Source of the DNA: Actinomycetota bacterium
GTDB taxonomy: Bacteria > Actinomycetota > Acidimicrobiia > Acidimicrobiales > GCA-2861595
Direction: 5' to 3'
DNA: 6,739 nucleotides
Assembly (NCBI GenBank): GCA_016781225.1
Contig: JADDQT010000042.1
Span: 4,612 to 11,350, forward strand
A program made the translations under genes and the position numbers. Below, one piece after another: positions 6,097-6,739 of the stretch. How positions within the stretch are numbered: the first letter of the stretch is position 1; each line of letters starts with the position of its first letter. The notes below the pieces were generated by a model. That model ran no database searches, was not told where the DNA came from, and worked only from the letters and a program-made list of their open reading frames with translations.

Positions 6097-6696
6097 TTGG
6101 GCATTGTGGTACTGCTGATCCTCGCAGGGATCTGGGCTGCGGTCCTGATCACGCCGATAGTTCGAGCTCGCGCAGAGAGTAGCCCCGCCGACTCTATCGG
6201 TGACTTCCGTCGCCAGCTTCGGGTACTCCAGCGCACGGGACCTTCTCGGGGACTGGGTATCGACGTGGCCGATGGTGGCCGGTACGTGGAGGCGGTGGGA
6301 GCGGTCCCCCTGGGGCCCTTGGGGACGTCACGACGGGGGAACGTCGCTGCACCCGTCGCCGGAGCTCGCTCGGCTCCCATCGCAGCACAGGGTCCGGCTG
6401 TTGCCCCCACGGCTTCGGCTAGGCGGGCTCGCACCATCCGTCGCCGCCGGGACGTGATGTTCACCCTCCTCATGGGCATGGGCACCACCTTCGTGCTGGC
6501 CATGGTGGTCTCTTCCACGCCGCTGTGGATGCTGCACTTCGTCATGGACGCCCTCTTCCTCGGTTTCGTGGCCATGCTGGTGCGCGTGCGCAACATCGCC
6601 GCCGAGAAGGAGATGAAGCTGCGCCTCCTGCCGCAGCCTGCGGTGCGCCCCCAGCCGGTGCCCGCGTTCGCCATGCGCCGTTCGGCCACGAACTAG
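6097..6696 (+). CDS. Three-helix membrane protein resembling SepX/GlpR
   Basis: From TTG 6097 the protein has 199 residues. Helix 1 spans about 2-22 (LLILAGIWAAVLITPIVRAR) and is followed by DSIGDFRRQLRVLQRTGP (32-49). A Pro/Ala/Gly-rich, weakly structured linker (about 50-108) leads to a basic patch RRARTIRRRRD (109-119). Two helices then follow at about 119-139 and 143-164 (PLWMLHFVMDALFLGFVAML), ending in a charged, Pro-rich tail. This topology, the W..H...D.LF..F helix and the position downstream of galU and moaC recall the actinobacterial SepX (Streptomyces) / GlpR (Corynebacterium) family. In those organisms the protein helps recruit the gephyrin-like Glp to the division septum. That identification is from memory and is inference; the protein is shorter than the mycobacterial relative I recall (about 350 residues). 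Start choice is uncertain: GTG 6106 lies 11 bases after GAGGAG, and TTG 6016 is also in frame. Confidence 0.7.
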   Translation: MGIVVLLILAGIWAAVLITPIVRARAESSPADSIGDFRRQLRVLQRTGPSRGLGIDVADGGRYVEAVGAVPLGPLGTSRRGNVAAPVAGARSAPIAAQGPAVAPTASARRARTIRRRRDVMFTLLMGMGTTFVLAMVVSSTPLWMLHFVMDALFLGFVAMLVRVRNIAAEKEMKLRLLPQPAVRPQPVPAFAMRRSATN

Positions 6697-6739
6697 GGCT
6701 TCCGCTTGGGCCTGGAGGCCGGCCGCAGCGAGGAGCTTG
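6693..6739 (-). CDS. Possible C-terminus of a convergent minus-strand gene
   Basis: On the minus strand, a TAG stop at 6695-6693 is preceded by 14 in-frame codons to the window edge, ending SRPKRKP. All 14 have G or C in the third position. The stop would overlap the plus-strand stop of the SepX/GlpR-like gene within CTAG. The plus frame uses the same third positions, so base bias cannot tell the strands apart. There is no homology evidence in so short a piece. Confidence 0.25.
   Translation of the reverse strand, partial: SSSLRPASRPKRKP

Noticed and set aside
5925..6689. Minus-strand open frame of 254 codons opposite the SepX/GlpR-like gene
   Set aside because: It shows no domain or membrane pattern. 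The plus strand has a coherent three-helix topology and signals upstream of its start.
1..6739. Search for CRISPR arrays, insertion sequences, tRNA/rRNA genes and riboswitches
   Set aside because: No spaced direct repeats, transposase motifs, terminal inverted repeats, cloverleaf pattern or known riboswitch core was seen on either strand.

Overview
The window comes from a high-GC genome with strongly GC-biased third codon positions. Promoter-like TAnnnT boxes lie close to start codons, and the gene families are typical of Actinomycetota: an actinobacterial TreT-like glycosyltransferase, a membrane-anchored YkuD L,D-transpeptidase, and a galU/moaC neighbourhood ending in a SepX/GlpR-like membrane protein. 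An Acidimicrobiia-like or other deep-branching actinobacterium is my best guess. That placement is inference; nothing here fixes the species.

Layout. (1) Positions 1-1232, minus strand: the first 410 codons of an orphan NuoF-like flavoprotein (NADH/FMN domain, SLBB domain, 4Fe-4S motif), cut by the left edge. (2) 1323-1448, plus: a tiny, very basic 41-residue protein, divergent from the NuoF-like gene and possibly read from a leaderless transcript. (3) 1449-1604: an intergenic region with a 14-bp interrupted palindrome, a perfect 8-bp hairpin and a -10-like box. (4) 1605-2846, plus: a membrane-anchored L,D-transpeptidase (YkuD) with two PG_binding_4-like modules. (5) 2946-4469, plus: a TreT-like GT4 glycosyltransferase. 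(6) 4508-5395, plus: galU. (7) 5451-5984, plus: moaC, with a leaderless-type promoter. (8) 6097-6696, plus: a three-helix membrane protein resembling SepX/GlpR. (9) After 6696, possibly the last codons of a convergent minus-strand gene.

Functional logic. GalU makes UDP-glucose, and the adjacent TreT-like enzyme probably uses a nucleotide-activated glucose to make trehalose, so the pair looks like a compatible-solute or carbohydrate module. The galU - moaC - membrane-protein order matches, from memory, the actinobacterial galU-glp-(moaC)-rimJ-sepX/glpR division locus, but with glp (MoeA/gephyrin-like) and rimJ absent. The L,D-transpeptidase upstream is also a cell-envelope enzyme. No mobile elements, tRNA/rRNA genes or CRISPR arrays were seen. 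No gene-free stretch exceeds about 160 bases.
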